Source: Symbiobacterium sp040797425 (lineage in GTDB: Bacteria > Bacillota > Sulfobacillia > Symbiobacteriales > Symbiobacteriaceae). From it: a stretch of 64,000 nucleotides of DNA. Position numbers and translations under genes: made by a program. Under the pieces are notes generated by a model that saw only the letters and a list, made by a program, of their open reading frames with translations, ran no database searches and had not been told where the DNA came from. The stretch is taken from NCBI RefSeq assembly GCF_040797425.1, contig NZ_JBFNEH010000001.1, positions 69,277 to 133,276 of the forward strand, read 5' to 3'. This document shows positions 26,921 to 41,146 of the stretch, one piece after another (within the stretch, counting starts at the first letter, position 1; every line of letters starts with the position of its first letter).

Positions 26921-27391
26921 TTACCAGCGATAATGCGCGAACGGCTTGTTCGCCTCAGCCATCTTGTGGACCTCTTCGCGCTTCTTCACAGCACCGCCGG
27001 TGTTGTTGTACGCATCCACCAACTCAGCGGCCAACCGCTCTTCCATCGTGCGCTCCCCACGAGCGCGTGCGTAGTTGACCAGCCAGCGAATGCCGAGAGC
27101 CTGACGACGGTCGGGGCGAACCTCCATCGGCACCTGGTAGGTGGCACCGCCCACCCGGCGGGGCCGGACCTCCAGCACCGGCATGATGTTCTTGAGGGCG
27201 CCCTCCAGAACCTCCATCGGCTCCTTGCCGAGTTTCTCGCTGGCCCGGTTGAGCGCATTGTAGAAGATGCGCTGGGCAAGCGACTTCTTGCCGTGCAGCA
27301 TGATCTTGTTGATGACCTTGGTGACCAGTTCCGAGTTGTAAATCGGATCCGGTTGCACCTGGCGCTTCGGTACGTGACCGCGACGCGGCAT
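26921..27391 (-). CDS. rpsG: 30S ribosomal protein S7
   Basis: 156 residues; nucleates 30S head assembly. MPRRGHVPKRQVQPDPIYNS, NIMPVLEVRPRRVGGATYQV and the C-terminal KREEVHKMAEANKPFAHYRW are diagnostic. Confidence 0.98.
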   Translation of the reverse strand: MPRRGHVPKRQVQPDPIYNSELVTKVINKIMLHGKKSLAQRIFYNALNRASEKLGKEPMEVLEGALKNIMPVLEVRPRRVGGATYQVPMEVRPDRRQALGIRWLVNYARARGERTMEERLAAELVDAYNNTGGAVKKREEVHKMAEANKPFAHYRW

Positions 27392-27509
27392 AGGTGTACC
27401 CCTTTCTTTCCACTAACTCTGGGCGGTGAGTCGGCGGGGCGCCTTCCAACGCATCCCGTCTCCGTACTTCGCCGAAGGGTCTCGGTTACTCTCGCCGCCC
27501 CCGGCCGGA

Positions 27510-27890
27510 TTACTTCTTCGCCTTGGCCTTCTTGGCGCCGTACTTGGAGCGGCCCTGCATCCGGTTGGCCACGCCGGCGGCGTCAAGGGCGCCGCGGACG
27601 ATGTGGTAGCGGACGCCAGGCAGATCCTTCACGCGGCCGCCGCGGACGAGCACCACGGAGTGCTCCTGCAGGTTGTGGCCGATGCCCGGAATGTACGCCG
27701 TGACCTCGATGTTGTTGGAGAGACGGACACGGGCGATCTTCCGGAGCGCCGAGTTCGGCTTCTTGGGCGTGGTGGTCTTCACCACGGTGCAGACGCCCCG
27801 CTTGAAGGGGTTCCCCTTGAGCGCCGGGCTGGCCGACTTCTCGCTGACCCGCTTGCGGCCCTGACGGACGAGCTGGTTAATGGTTGGCAC
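27510..27890 (-). CDS. rpsL: 30S ribosomal protein S12
   Basis: 126 residues; decoding-centre protein. PTINQLVRQGRKRVSEKSAS opens it. The streptomycin-determining lysines of TTTPKKPNSALRK and GRVKDLPGVRYHI are wild-type, so no S12-based streptomycin resistance is predicted. GTG at 27890 is chosen, eight bases after AAGGAGG; the GTG three codons earlier is too close to that site. Confidence 0.96.
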   Translation of the reverse strand: MPTINQLVRQGRKRVSEKSASPALKGNPFKRGVCTVVKTTTPKKPNSALRKIARVRLSNNIEVTAYIPGIGHNLQEHSVVLVRGGRVKDLPGVRYHIVRGALDAAGVANRMQGRSKYGAKKAKAKK

Positions 27891-27939
27891 AGAACGCACC
27901 TCCTTCCGCGATCAGGATGGTCATCAGAAGGGTGGCGGG

Positions 27940-28191
27940 CTATCCCTCCAGGATTGCGGCAGCAGCTGCGCCAACCTCGATCCCGCAGGCCTTGCCCAGT
28001 GCCACCATCGATTCAACCTCCTGGATCTCCAGGCCCTTCTCCCTCGCCGCCTCGATCACGCCGCGGATCACGTGCTCCTCGGCGTCCCTGGCGACGTACA
28101 CGACCCGGGCCCGACCCTTGGCGATGGCCTTTACAGTCTGTTTGGTGCCGATGGTCTTCTTGTGCGCGGCTTTCAATCGCTCCAAGTTCAT
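27940..28191 (-). CDS. rplGB: L7Ae-family ribosomal protein (YbxF-like)
   Basis: 83 residues with the L7Ae/L30e fold: TVKAIAKGRARVVYVARDAE near the N-terminus and SMVALGKACGIEVGAAAAAI at the end. B. subtilis YbxF, at the same place before rpsL, binds K-turn RNA; its physiological role is not firmly known. ATG at 28191 is preferred, ten bases after AGGAGG. First gene after a strong promoter. Confidence 0.9.
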   Translation of the reverse strand: MNLERLKAAHKKTIGTKQTVKAIAKGRARVVYVARDAEEHVIRGVIEAAREKGLEIQEVESMVALGKACGIEVGAAAAAILEG

Positions 28192-28226
28192 GGCCCCAAA
28201 AACCTCCTGCTCAGGCACACTTTCAT

Positions 28227-28255
28227 ATTGTACTCAGGCCCTGAACGCGAGTCAA
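28227..28255 (-). promoter_or_regulatory. sigma-A promoter of the str operon
   Basis: Minus-strand TTGACT (28250-28255), 17-base spacer, TACAAT (28227-28232), 36 bases before the L7Ae-like gene. It directly follows the terminator of the upstream methyltransferase gene. Confidence 0.88.
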
Positions 28256-28256
28256 G

Positions 28257-28291
28257 AAAAACCCGCGCCCAGTCAGCGTCAGCGGGCTTTT
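28257..28291 (-). terminator. intrinsic terminator after the methyltransferase gene
   Basis: CCCGC/GCGGG stem with AAAA/TTTT flanks; the minus strand runs into TTTTT. It ends the methyltransferase transcript about 17 bases after its stop. Confidence 0.75.
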
Positions 28292-28307
28292 CTGCGTCCG
28301 CTCGCCC

Positions 28308-28928
28308 TCAATCGCCCAGTTTCGGCACGTCCTGCCGCTCGGCCCGGAAGACGTGGTATCCGGCCTTGCGGGCCACGTCGGTGACGTTGCCGAAGAGCTC
28401 TTGCAGTTTCCGCTTCATGCTGGGGGCGCCCTGCTTGTTCTGCACCACCACCCACAGCGCACCGCCGGGCCGGAGCGCCGCGTACGCCTCGTCCAGCAGT
28501 CTGTACACCGTCTGCTTCCCGGCCCGAATCGGTGGATTGGTCAGGATGGTGTCGAAGACGATGCCCGGCACCGCCTCCAACCCGTCGCTCACCCGGACCT
28601 CAGCGTTGCGGATGCCGTTCAGGGCCAGGTTCCGCCGGGCCAGCTCCACCGCCCGCTCGTTGACGTCGACCATGTAGATGTAGCCCTGCGGCGCCAGCCG
28701 GGCCGCAACGGCACCGATGGGACCGTAGCCGCATCCCAGGTCGAGCACCACGTCCGCCGGGCCCACCCGCATTGCTTCTATTAATAGTAGAGATCCGAAG
28801 TCGACGCGGTCGCGGGAGAAGACGCCCGCGTCTGTGACAAAGCGGAAGCCCATGCCGCGCAGGGTGGTGTCGAAGCTTGTCTCATCGTGCGCCGCGCCGG
28901 GACGGTGGGTGTAGTAGTGGTCGCTCAA
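28308..28928 (-). CDS. RsmC-like class I methyltransferase (YbxB-like)
   Basis: 206 residues. SAM motif I VVLDLGCGYGPIGAVAARLA, motif II MVDVNERAVELARRNLALNG and the catalytic TNPPIRAGKQ (NPPx) motif typical of exocyclic-amine rRNA methyltransferases such as RsmC. B. subtilis has a homologue (ybxB) between rplL and rpoB; here it lies between rpoC and the str operon. I choose the TTG start at 28928, giving an LSDHYYTHRP N-terminus with AGGAGG six bases upstream; longer frames run through divergent promoter DNA. Substrate is inferred only. Confidence 0.85.
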   Translation of the reverse strand: MSDHYYTHRPGAAHDETSFDTTLRGMGFRFVTDAGVFSRDRVDFGSLLLIEAMRVGPADVVLDLGCGYGPIGAVAARLAPQGYIYMVDVNERAVELARRNLALNGIRNAEVRVSDGLEAVPGIVFDTILTNPPIRAGKQTVYRLLDEAYAALRPGGALWVVVQNKQGAPSMKRKLQELFGNVTDVARKAGYHVFRAERQDVPKLGD

Positions 28929-29070
28929 GTCGCGCCTCCTTTGCCTGACAAGAGGGCCCTGCGCGCCCAGCGCCGCCGGCGTCGCAGGGTCTGCGGCGAC
29001 AGTCCGCCCAAAACGCAGAGCAATGGTAGCGAAAAATGTCGCAGAACGCAAGGGCGAGTCCATCTTGTTG

Positions 29071-29099
29071 GGAACCTTGGTCCCACAAGCAGGGTATAT
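29071..29099 (+). promoter_or_regulatory. putative ECF-type promoter of the sigma gene
   Basis: GGAACC (29071-29076), 17-base spacer, GTATAT (29094-29099), 44 bases before the sigma start. GGAAC is the typical -35 core of autoregulated extracytoplasmic-function sigma promoters; the -10 is a weaker match. Autoregulation is inferred. Confidence 0.5.
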
Positions 29100-29143
29100 G
29101 AGGTGACCGCACATAGACCAGGGTAAGTGGAGGCGGTGGGTTC

Positions 29144-29725
29144 GTGGAGGACGAGGCCACGCTGCTCGAGCAGGCCCGGGCGGGTACGGAGAGCGCGTTC
29201 GACTACCTGGTCCGGCCTTACCTTCCCCGCGCGTACCGGACCGCCTGCCTGATCACCCAGCAGGAGGAACTCGCCCGAGATGCGCTGCAGGAGGCGCTCG
29301 TGCGTACCTACTTGTCGCTAAGGAAGTTCAGGACTGGAGGCCCATTCTACGCGTGGTTCATCCGCATCGTCGTCAATGAAGCGATCCGCCAGACCCGAAG
29401 GCGCAGGCGGGAAGCCGCTCTTCCCCTGCCCGATCCCGCCGACGCCGCGACCCCGGAGGCGGCGCTGCTGGCTCGGGAGGAGCGCAGGGAACTCTGGTCG
29501 ACGATTCAGGAACTGGCGCCGGATCACCGCGCCGTCATCGTCCTGCGCTACTTCGAAGGGCCGACCGAGGCCGAGATGGCGGCGGTACTGGGCGTGAGCC
29601 CCGGCACGGTCAAGTCCCGGCTCAACTGGGCCCGCCGCGCGCTGGAGCAGCGAATCAGCGAACCCCAGGTCACGCGGTCCCTGCTCCGACCGCTGGGAGT
29701 TCCAGGAGGGATGGCACGTGCATGA
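29144..29725 (+). CDS. ECF-family RNA polymerase sigma factor
   Basis: 193 residues. Sigma region 2 spans about residues 20-90 (ARDALQEALVRTYLSLRKF, then FYAWFIRIVVNEAIRQTRRR) and region 4 about 120-175 (LAPDHRAVIVLRYFEGPTEA and VSPGTVKSRLNWARRALEQR). No regions 1.1 or 3, so a group 4 (ECF) sigma. GTG start with a GGCGGTGGG Shine-Dalgarno. Its end overlaps the next gene by eight bases, as usual for sigma/anti-sigma pairs. It is inserted on the opposite strand inside the rpoC-str block. Confidence 0.9.
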   Translation: MEDEATLLEQARAGTESAFDYLVRPYLPRAYRTACLITQQEELARDALQEALVRTYLSLRKFRTGGPFYAWFIRIVVNEAIRQTRRRRREAALPLPDPADAATPEAALLAREERRELWSTIQELAPDHRAVIVLRYFEGPTEAEMAAVLGVSPGTVKSRLNWARRALEQRISEPQVTRSLLRPLGVPGGMARA

Positions 29726-30056
29726 GGAGACCGTTCGTTCACTGCTGGCTGACGCGGGGGCACGCTGCACACTTCCCCGCGAGTTCGACCGCCCCACCGA
29801 AGTCGTGCGGGCTGCACTCACGCAGAGGTGCGCTTTCGCCCGCCGCCGGGTCGCCGCCCGCGTTGCGATCGCAGCCGCCGTGCTGGCGGTCGGGCTGGGC
29901 GTCTTTACCGTGCCGACGGTGCAGGATGCGTTCGCGAGCCTCCTCTCCGGTTCGCTGCGCATCTCGGTTGACTCCGGCACGCTGGCGGATCGACTGCCCA
30001 CGCTGCGTTGGCCATCCGTCCGCCTTCTGAGAGTCTGCTGCAGGAGGCCACCGTGA
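29718..30056 (+). CDS. membrane protein, probable anti-sigma factor (possibly frameshifted)
   Basis: 112 residues: about 45 cytoplasmic residues, one transmembrane helix (about 47-68, VAARVAIAAAVLAVGLGVFT region) and a short external part. Position and overlap with the sigma gene suggest an anti-sigma factor, but no zinc HxxxCxxC motif is present and the cytoplasmic part is short. The last 18 or so residues (WPSVRLLRVCCRRPP) look out of frame; a one-base shift near 30010-30020 would join it to the following reading frame. Confidence 0.6.
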   Translation: MHEETVRSLLADAGARCTLPREFDRPTEVVRAALTQRCAFARRRVAARVAIAAAVLAVGLGVFTVPTVQDAFASLLSGSLRISVDSGTLADRLPTLRWPSVRLLRVCCRRPP

Positions 30057-30274
30057 GCGTGGACGAGGTGCTCCAGACGCATCCGTTCTTCCCTGCGCTC
30101 GAGGATGAAACCTGGCGGCTCACCGCGGAGTCTGCCTCGATAGAGGATTGGATCGTGACCCGCGTCGATGTCGCCGTCCCGGATACGGATACGATGGTGG
30201 AGGTGACGTTCGACTCCGGCACCGTTGCCCTGGAGGATCTCCTGGCGTTTGCTGAACGCTTCGTGTCCCGCTGA
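30053..30274 (+). CDS. small protein or C-terminal part of the anti-sigma gene
   Basis: 73 residues if read from the GTG at 30053, which has AGGAGG five bases upstream and overlaps the previous stop as GTGA. The same frame is open upstream to 30008, so it may instead be the extracytoplasmic domain of a frameshifted anti-sigma factor (SVDEVLQTHPFFPALEDET and later EVTFDSGTVALEDLLAFAE). No family recognised. Ends just before a bidirectional terminator. Confidence 0.55.
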   Translation: MSVDEVLQTHPFFPALEDETWRLTAESASIEDWIVTRVDVAVPDTDTMVEVTFDSGTVALEDLLAFAERFVSR

Positions 30275-30304
30275 GGGGCCGCCCGCTGCCCCTCTCCACA
30301 GGGA

Positions 30305-30338
30305 AAGGCCCGACTGCCCAAGTGGGCAGCCGGGCCTT
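30305..30338. terminator. bidirectional terminator between anti-sigma locus and rpoC
   Basis: AAGGCCCG-A-CTGCCCA pairs with TGGGCAG-C-CGGGCCTT around a short loop. It lies 31 bases after the plus-strand stop and 20 bases after the rpoC stop. Confidence 0.8.
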
Positions 30339-30357
30339 ATTGCCCTCATGACAGCGC

Positions 30358-33897
<3,540 letters not shown>

Positions 33898-33913
33898 CGT
33901 TCAGCATCCTCCC

Positions 33914-37789
<3,876 letters not shown>

Positions 37790-38122
37790 GCGGTCCAGGC
37801 CTCCTCACTTCTGTTTGGTGGCCATCAAGAAGCTCCCCGTCTGGAAGTGCCCACCGCGGAAGCGCTCGATGTATGTGAAACTCCCCTGCCGGATTCCCTG
37901 CTCCAGCAGGAGAAATCGTATCCCGGTGCGAAAAAGAAAAAGTACCACCACATCGATCTGCCGTCCGTGGACGGCATTTCCAGGACGACATTCTCTATTC
38001 GTATCCGCAACGCCGAACGGTATGCGTACGCACTGCGTTCCGTGGCTGCGTCCAACGGGCGGAGCCGGGCGGGCCGAGTCAGGATACGGGAGAAAGTCGT
38101 CCCGTCCACGCTTTGGTGGCAA
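37790..38122 (-). promoter_or_regulatory. rpoB 5' leader
   Basis: About 333 transcribed bases with no recognised gene. It holds a 7-bp perfect stem (GCCGTCC/GGACGGC, 37960-37975) followed some 17 bases later on the minus strand by a T-rich run (37931-37941). Just before rpoB a six-codon reading frame (MATKQK) with GGGGAG upstream ends 2 bases before the rpoB ribosome-binding site. A longer 105-codon frame fills the leader but starts at the transcription start without a ribosome site. Attenuation is possible but unproven. Confidence 0.45.
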
Positions 38123-38128
38123 GTTATC

Positions 38129-38157
38129 ATGTTACCATGCCAGGGAACCGCTGTCAA
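38129..38157 (-). promoter_or_regulatory. sigma-A promoter of rpoBC
   Basis: Minus-strand TTGACA (38152-38157), 17-base spacer, TAACAT (38129-38134), directly after the rplL terminator. Confidence 0.88.
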
Positions 38158-38187
38158 GCAATGACGACCCTGCACGCAGAATACAAA

Positions 38188-38225
38188 GAGGGTTGGGGCA
38201 CGCCAGAGCGTCGGCCCCAACCCTC
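38188..38225 (-). terminator. intrinsic terminator after rplL
   Basis: Perfect 12-bp stem GAGGGTTGGGGC/GCCCCAACCCTC with a 14-base loop, followed on the minus strand by TTTGTATTCT, 15 bases after the rplL stop. Separates rplJL from rpoBC. Confidence 0.85.
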
Positions 38226-38240
38226 CTTTCGCGATCGGCG

Positions 38241-38624
38241 TTACTTGACCTCGACCTCGGCGCCGGCCTCCTTGAGCTTGGCGGCCACGGCCTCGGCATC
38301 GGCCTTGGAGACCTTCTCCTTGACCGGCTTGGGAGCGCCATCGACCAGGTCCTTGGCCTCCTTCAGGCCCAGGCCGGTCAGCTCGCGCACGACCTTGATG
38401 ACGGCGATCTTGTTGGCGCCGGCGGCCTTCAGGATCACGTCGAACTCGGTCTTCTCCTCGGCGGCCGGGGCAGCAGCGGCGCCGGCGGCCGGAGCGGCGG
38501 CAGCGACGGCCACCGGAGCGGCGGCGGTCACGCCGAAGGTCTCCTCGAACAGTTCCTTGAGCTCCTTGAGCTCGAGGGCGGTCATGCCCTTAATAATCTC
38601 GATAACCTCTGCAGCCTTGGACAT
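38241..38624 (-). CDS. rplL: 50S ribosomal protein L7/L12
   Basis: 127 residues; stalk protein that recruits translational GTPases. N-terminal dimerisation helix, an Ala-rich hinge (about 33-58, with AAAPAAGAAAAPAAEEKTEF) and the C-terminal domain KIAVIKVVRELTGLGLKEAK, LVDGAPKPVKEKVSKADAEA. Present in several copies per ribosome, hence the usual strong expression. Confidence 0.97.
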   Translation of the reverse strand: MSKAAEVIEIIKGMTALELKELKELFEETFGVTAAAPVAVAAAAPAAGAAAAPAAEEKTEFDVILKAAGANKIAVIKVVRELTGLGLKEAKDLVDGAPKPVKEKVSKADAEAVAAKLKEAGAEVEVK

Positions 38625-38672
38625 GTGGGGAACCTCCTTATACTTGAATGAAATTGAACTTCCGCTGTACGG

Positions 38673-39227
38673 TTACGCCTCGGCGCCCTCCAGCTGGCGG
38701 ATGCGCGCATCGAGGGCATAGGCAAAGCTGGCCAGCAGGCCATTGATGGCACCGGCCACGCCCTGCAGGGGAGCCTGGATCCCGGCCAGGACCTGAGCGA
38801 GCAGCACCTCACGGCTCGGCAGGTCGGCCAGGGCCTTGACGCCTGCGGCGTCGATGACCTTGCCCTCCAGGATGCCGGCCTTGACGACGAACTTCGGGTC
38901 GCGCTCCTTGGCGAAGACCTCGCGGATCTTCTTCGCCACTGCAGCCTCGTCCTCATAGGAGAAGGCCACCGTGGTGGGGCCGTGCAGATACTGATCCAGC
39001 CCCTCGATCCCCAACTCCCTGGCGGCAATGCCGATCAGGGTGTTCTTGGCCACCTTCAGCTCGCCCCCGGCCGCCCGCAGCTCGCGGCGCAGCTTGGTCA
39101 CCTGGGCGACCGTCAGGCCGTTGTTGTCGGCAAAGACAACGCTCTTGGCCTTGCCCATCGCCTCTTTCAGTTCAGCAACCGCCTGCTGCTTCTCGGGACG
39201 GATGGCGTGATGACGGCCATGATGCAA
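38673..39227 (-). CDS. rplJ: 50S ribosomal protein L10
   Basis: 184 residues; base of the L7/L12 stalk and, in other bacteria, repressor of its own operon. RPEKQQAVAELKEAMGKAKS, the LTVAQVTKLRRELRAAGGEL region and KNTLIGIAAREL are typical. I take the TTG at 39227 (N-terminus MHHGRHHAIRPEK), ten bases after AGGAGG. A leader with attenuator precedes it. Confidence 0.95.
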   Translation of the reverse strand: MHHGRHHAIRPEKQQAVAELKEAMGKAKSVVFADNNGLTVAQVTKLRRELRAAGGELKVAKNTLIGIAARELGIEGLDQYLHGPTTVAFSYEDEAAVAKKIREVFAKERDPKFVVKAGILEGKVIDAAGVKALADLPSREVLLAQVLAGIQAPLQGVAGAINGLLASFAYALDARIRQLEGAEA

Positions 39228-39241
39228 GTCAGTTCACCTCC

Positions 39242-39413
39242 TTGCCGGAACATGAAGAAAGACCTCCGACCATAGCCAGTCGGAGGTCTGCGGCAAGCAA
39301 TGCCCAGACGCGCGCACCCCGGGGGGGTACGCTTTCCGACCTCGGCAGGCTGGCGTGCCACCACTTAGGCCTTGCGGCACCTGCTGTCTACGGTCATGTG
39401 GAGTTCAGGCACA
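39242..39413 (-). promoter_or_regulatory. L10 leader with attenuator hairpin
   Basis: The transcribed leader contains the GCCUGCCGAGGU-like core expected of Firmicutes L10 leaders and paired segments around it. It ends in a 10-bp stem GACCTCCGAC/GTCGGAGGTC (39261-39288) followed by TTTC. L10 (or L10-L12 complex) binding controlling termination or translation is known for this family; the detailed fold here needs a covariance search. Confidence 0.75.
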
Positions 39414-39419
39414 GGTGGA

Positions 39420-39448
39420 ATTATAACCACCCGCTGCGCTTGCGTCAA
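39420..39448 (-). promoter_or_regulatory. sigma-A promoter of rplJ-rplL
   Basis: Minus-strand TTGACG (39443-39448), 17-base spacer, consensus TATAAT (39420-39425). Confidence 0.9.
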
Positions 39449-39472
39449 GGGCCATCTTTCCGGCTTAGCCGT

Positions 39473-39607
39473 CTAGCCCTCGTACTGTTCCAGCATCTCC
39501 TCCAGCCGGATCTTCTCCTGGATGATGAGCATCCGCTCGGCCGGGGTGGCCTTCATCCAGCGGTCGACCAGGCTCTCCAGCCGCTGCCGAATCTCCTGCT
39601 TGTCCAC
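39473..39607 (-). CDS. 44-residue hypothetical helical protein
   Basis: Small gene between rplA and rplJ, GTG start preceded by a GGCGG site and, farther back, GGGAGG. The product begins VDKQEIRQRLESLVDRWMK and ends EEMLEQYEG: charged, amphipathic, predicted almost fully helical. Codon third positions are mostly G or C, as in neighbouring genes, and a good promoter lies 73 bases upstream. No family is recognised; a longer in-frame start (about 13 codons earlier) is open. Probably real, function unknown. Confidence 0.55.
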   Translation of the reverse strand: MDKQEIRQRLESLVDRWMKATPAERMLIIQEKIRLEEMLEQYEG

Positions 39608-39679
39608 GTCCGCCTTACACCTCCCGTTGGTACCGCACACCGAAATTGCGAGCCTTGTCGCGTCTCAGCATCGCTTTCG

Positions 39680-39708
39680 ATAGTATCGCGCAGATGTCAC
39701 ACTTGCAA
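39680..39708 (-). promoter_or_regulatory. sigma-A-like promoter of the 44-codon gene
   Basis: Minus-strand TTGCAA (39703-39708), 17-base spacer, TACTAT (39680-39685), immediately after the rplA terminator. Confidence 0.75.
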
Positions 39709-39753
39709 TACATTATCGACCCGATTCGACATAGACCCCGGCGAACGACGAAA

Positions 39754-39777
39754 GGGCCTGCCCCGCAGGGCAGGCCC
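39754..39777 (-). terminator. terminator after rplA
   Basis: 10-bp stem GGGCCTGCCC/GGGCAGGCCC with a 4-base loop, then TTTCGTCGTTCG on the minus strand, 19 bases after the rplA stop. Ends the rplK-rplA transcript. Confidence 0.75.
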
Positions 39778-39795
39778 CTTGATCTTTGCTTTAGG

Positions 39796-40503
39796 TTACT
39801 TCTCGGCGATCGCGGTGACGCGCGCCGGGTTGATCTTGATGCCGGGCCCCATCGTCGAGGAGACGGTGATCGACTTCATGTACTGGCCCTTCGCCGCCGC
39901 CGGCCTGGCCCGCAGGAGGGCGTCCACCAGCGCCCTGAAGTTGGCGGCGAGCCGGTCCACGTCGAACGAGGCCTTGCCGATGGGCGCCGCGACAATGCCG
40001 CTCTTGTCGGTGCGGTACTCCACCTTACCGGCCTTGATCTCCCGAATGGCGTTGGTCACGTCGAAGGTGACCGTGCCGGTCTTCGGGTTCGGCATGAGGC
40101 CGCGCGGGCCGAGGATACGGCCCAGCTTACCGACGATGCTCATCATGTCAGGCGTGGCCACGGCGACGTCGAAGTCGAGCCAGCCCTCCTGGATCTTGGC
40201 GACGAGGTCCTCGGCGCCGACGAAGTCAGCCCCGGCCGCCTCCGCCTCCTTGGCCTTGTCACCCTTGGCGAAGACGAGCACCCGCACCTCCTTGCCGGTG
40301 CCGCCAGGCAGCACCACGGCGCCGCGGATCTGCTGGTCGGCATGGCGGACGTCGACGCCCAGCCGGAACGCCACCTCAATCGTCTCGTCGAAGTTGGCCC
40401 TGGCGGTCTTCTTCACGAGCTCGAGCGCTTCCACCGGATCATATAGCTTCGTGCGGTCGACCAGCTGCGCCGCACTGAGGTACTTCTTGCCACGCTTCGG
40501 CAT
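39796..40503 (-). CDS. rplA: 50S ribosomal protein L1
   Basis: 235 residues; L1-stalk protein and repressor of the rplKA operon in many bacteria. MPKRGKKYLSAAQLVDRTKL, GKLGRILGPRGLMPNPKTGT and YMKSITVSSTMGPGIKINPA are diagnostic. The ATG at 40503 is chosen because AAGGAGG sits eight bases upstream; longer readings would not match L1. Confidence 0.97.
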   Translation of the reverse strand: MPKRGKKYLSAAQLVDRTKLYDPVEALELVKKTARANFDETIEVAFRLGVDVRHADQQIRGAVVLPGGTGKEVRVLVFAKGDKAKEAEAAGADFVGAEDLVAKIQEGWLDFDVAVATPDMMSIVGKLGRILGPRGLMPNPKTGTVTFDVTNAIREIKAGKVEYRTDKSGIVAAPIGKASFDVDRLAANFRALVDALLRARPAAAKGQYMKSITVSSTMGPGIKINPARVTAIAEK

Positions 40504-40580
40504 TGCGTACTTCCTCCTTGTGGTTGAATGCGATTCGGCTGCTGCAGGGAGCAGCCTCCCACAAGCCAAGGCCGTGCCCC

Positions 40581-41000
40581 TTAGGCCTCGACGCCCATCG
40601 AACGGGCGGTGCCGCGGACGATGCGCTTGGCGGCCTCCAGATCGTTGGCGTTCAGGTCGGGCATCTTGATCTTGGCGATCTCCTCAACCTGGGCATCGGT
40701 CAGCTTGCCGACCTTCTGGGCCTTGGGGTTCCCGGAGGCCGTCTCAATGCCAAGTGCCTTCTTGATCAGAACGGAGGTGGGCGGCGTCTTCAGGATGAAG
40801 GTGAAGGAGCGGTCCTCGTAGACGGTGATCTCCACCGGGATCACGAGGCCGGCCTGATCCTTGGTCCGCTCGTTGTACTCCTTGCAGAACGCCATGATGT
40901 TGACGCCGTGCTGACCCAGAGCCGGGCCAACGGGCGGCGCCGGGGTCGCCTTGCCGGCCGGCAAAGCCAGCTTGATCAGCGCTGTGACCTTCTTCGCCAC
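40581..41000 (-). CDS. rplK: 50S ribosomal protein L11
   Basis: 139 residues; GTPase-centre protein and target of thiostrepton action. The proline-rich N-terminal helix PAPPVGPALGQHGVNIM and the C-terminal RNA-binding domain GKLTDAQVEEIAKIKMPDLN are intact. GTG start with AAGGAGG. Confidence 0.97.
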   Translation of the reverse strand: MAKKVTALIKLALPAGKATPAPPVGPALGQHGVNIMAFCKEYNERTKDQAGLVIPVEITVYEDRSFTFILKTPPTSVLIKKALGIETASGNPKAQKVGKLTDAQVEEIAKIKMPDLNANDLEAAKRIVRGTARSMGVEA

Positions 41001-41056
41001 GGTGATTCCTCCTTAAGTTGTGTGGTACGGCGGGCGCAGATAGCGCGCCCTCCCAC

Positions 41057-41102
41057 TGCGGACCGGGGTCCGCACACCAAAGGGTCGCGCAGGAGCGCGA
41101 CC
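41057..41102 (-). promoter_or_regulatory. two hairpins in the rplK leader
   Basis: TGCGGACC/GGTCCGCA (41057-41074) and GGTCGCGC/GCGCGACC (41083-41102) are perfect 8-bp stems between nusG and rplK. The second is followed on the minus strand by CTTTGG and may be a weak nusG terminator. The first could take part in L1-mediated control; this is inferred. Confidence 0.5.
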
Positions 41103-41146
41103 GCATTGATACTAACACAAAGCGGGAGCCTTGGGAATGGGACAGA

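Noticed and set aside
29041..29100. Sigma-A promoter for the ECF sigma gene (TTGTTG...TATATG)
   Set aside because: Spacing between these boxes does not fit well, whereas GGAACC with a 17-base spacer fits an ECF promoter better.
37805..38122. 105-codon minus-strand gene filling the rpoB leader
   Set aside because: It would start with TTG at the transcription start site with no ribosome-binding site, and most of its codons lack the usual third-base bias; only its last codons remain of interest.
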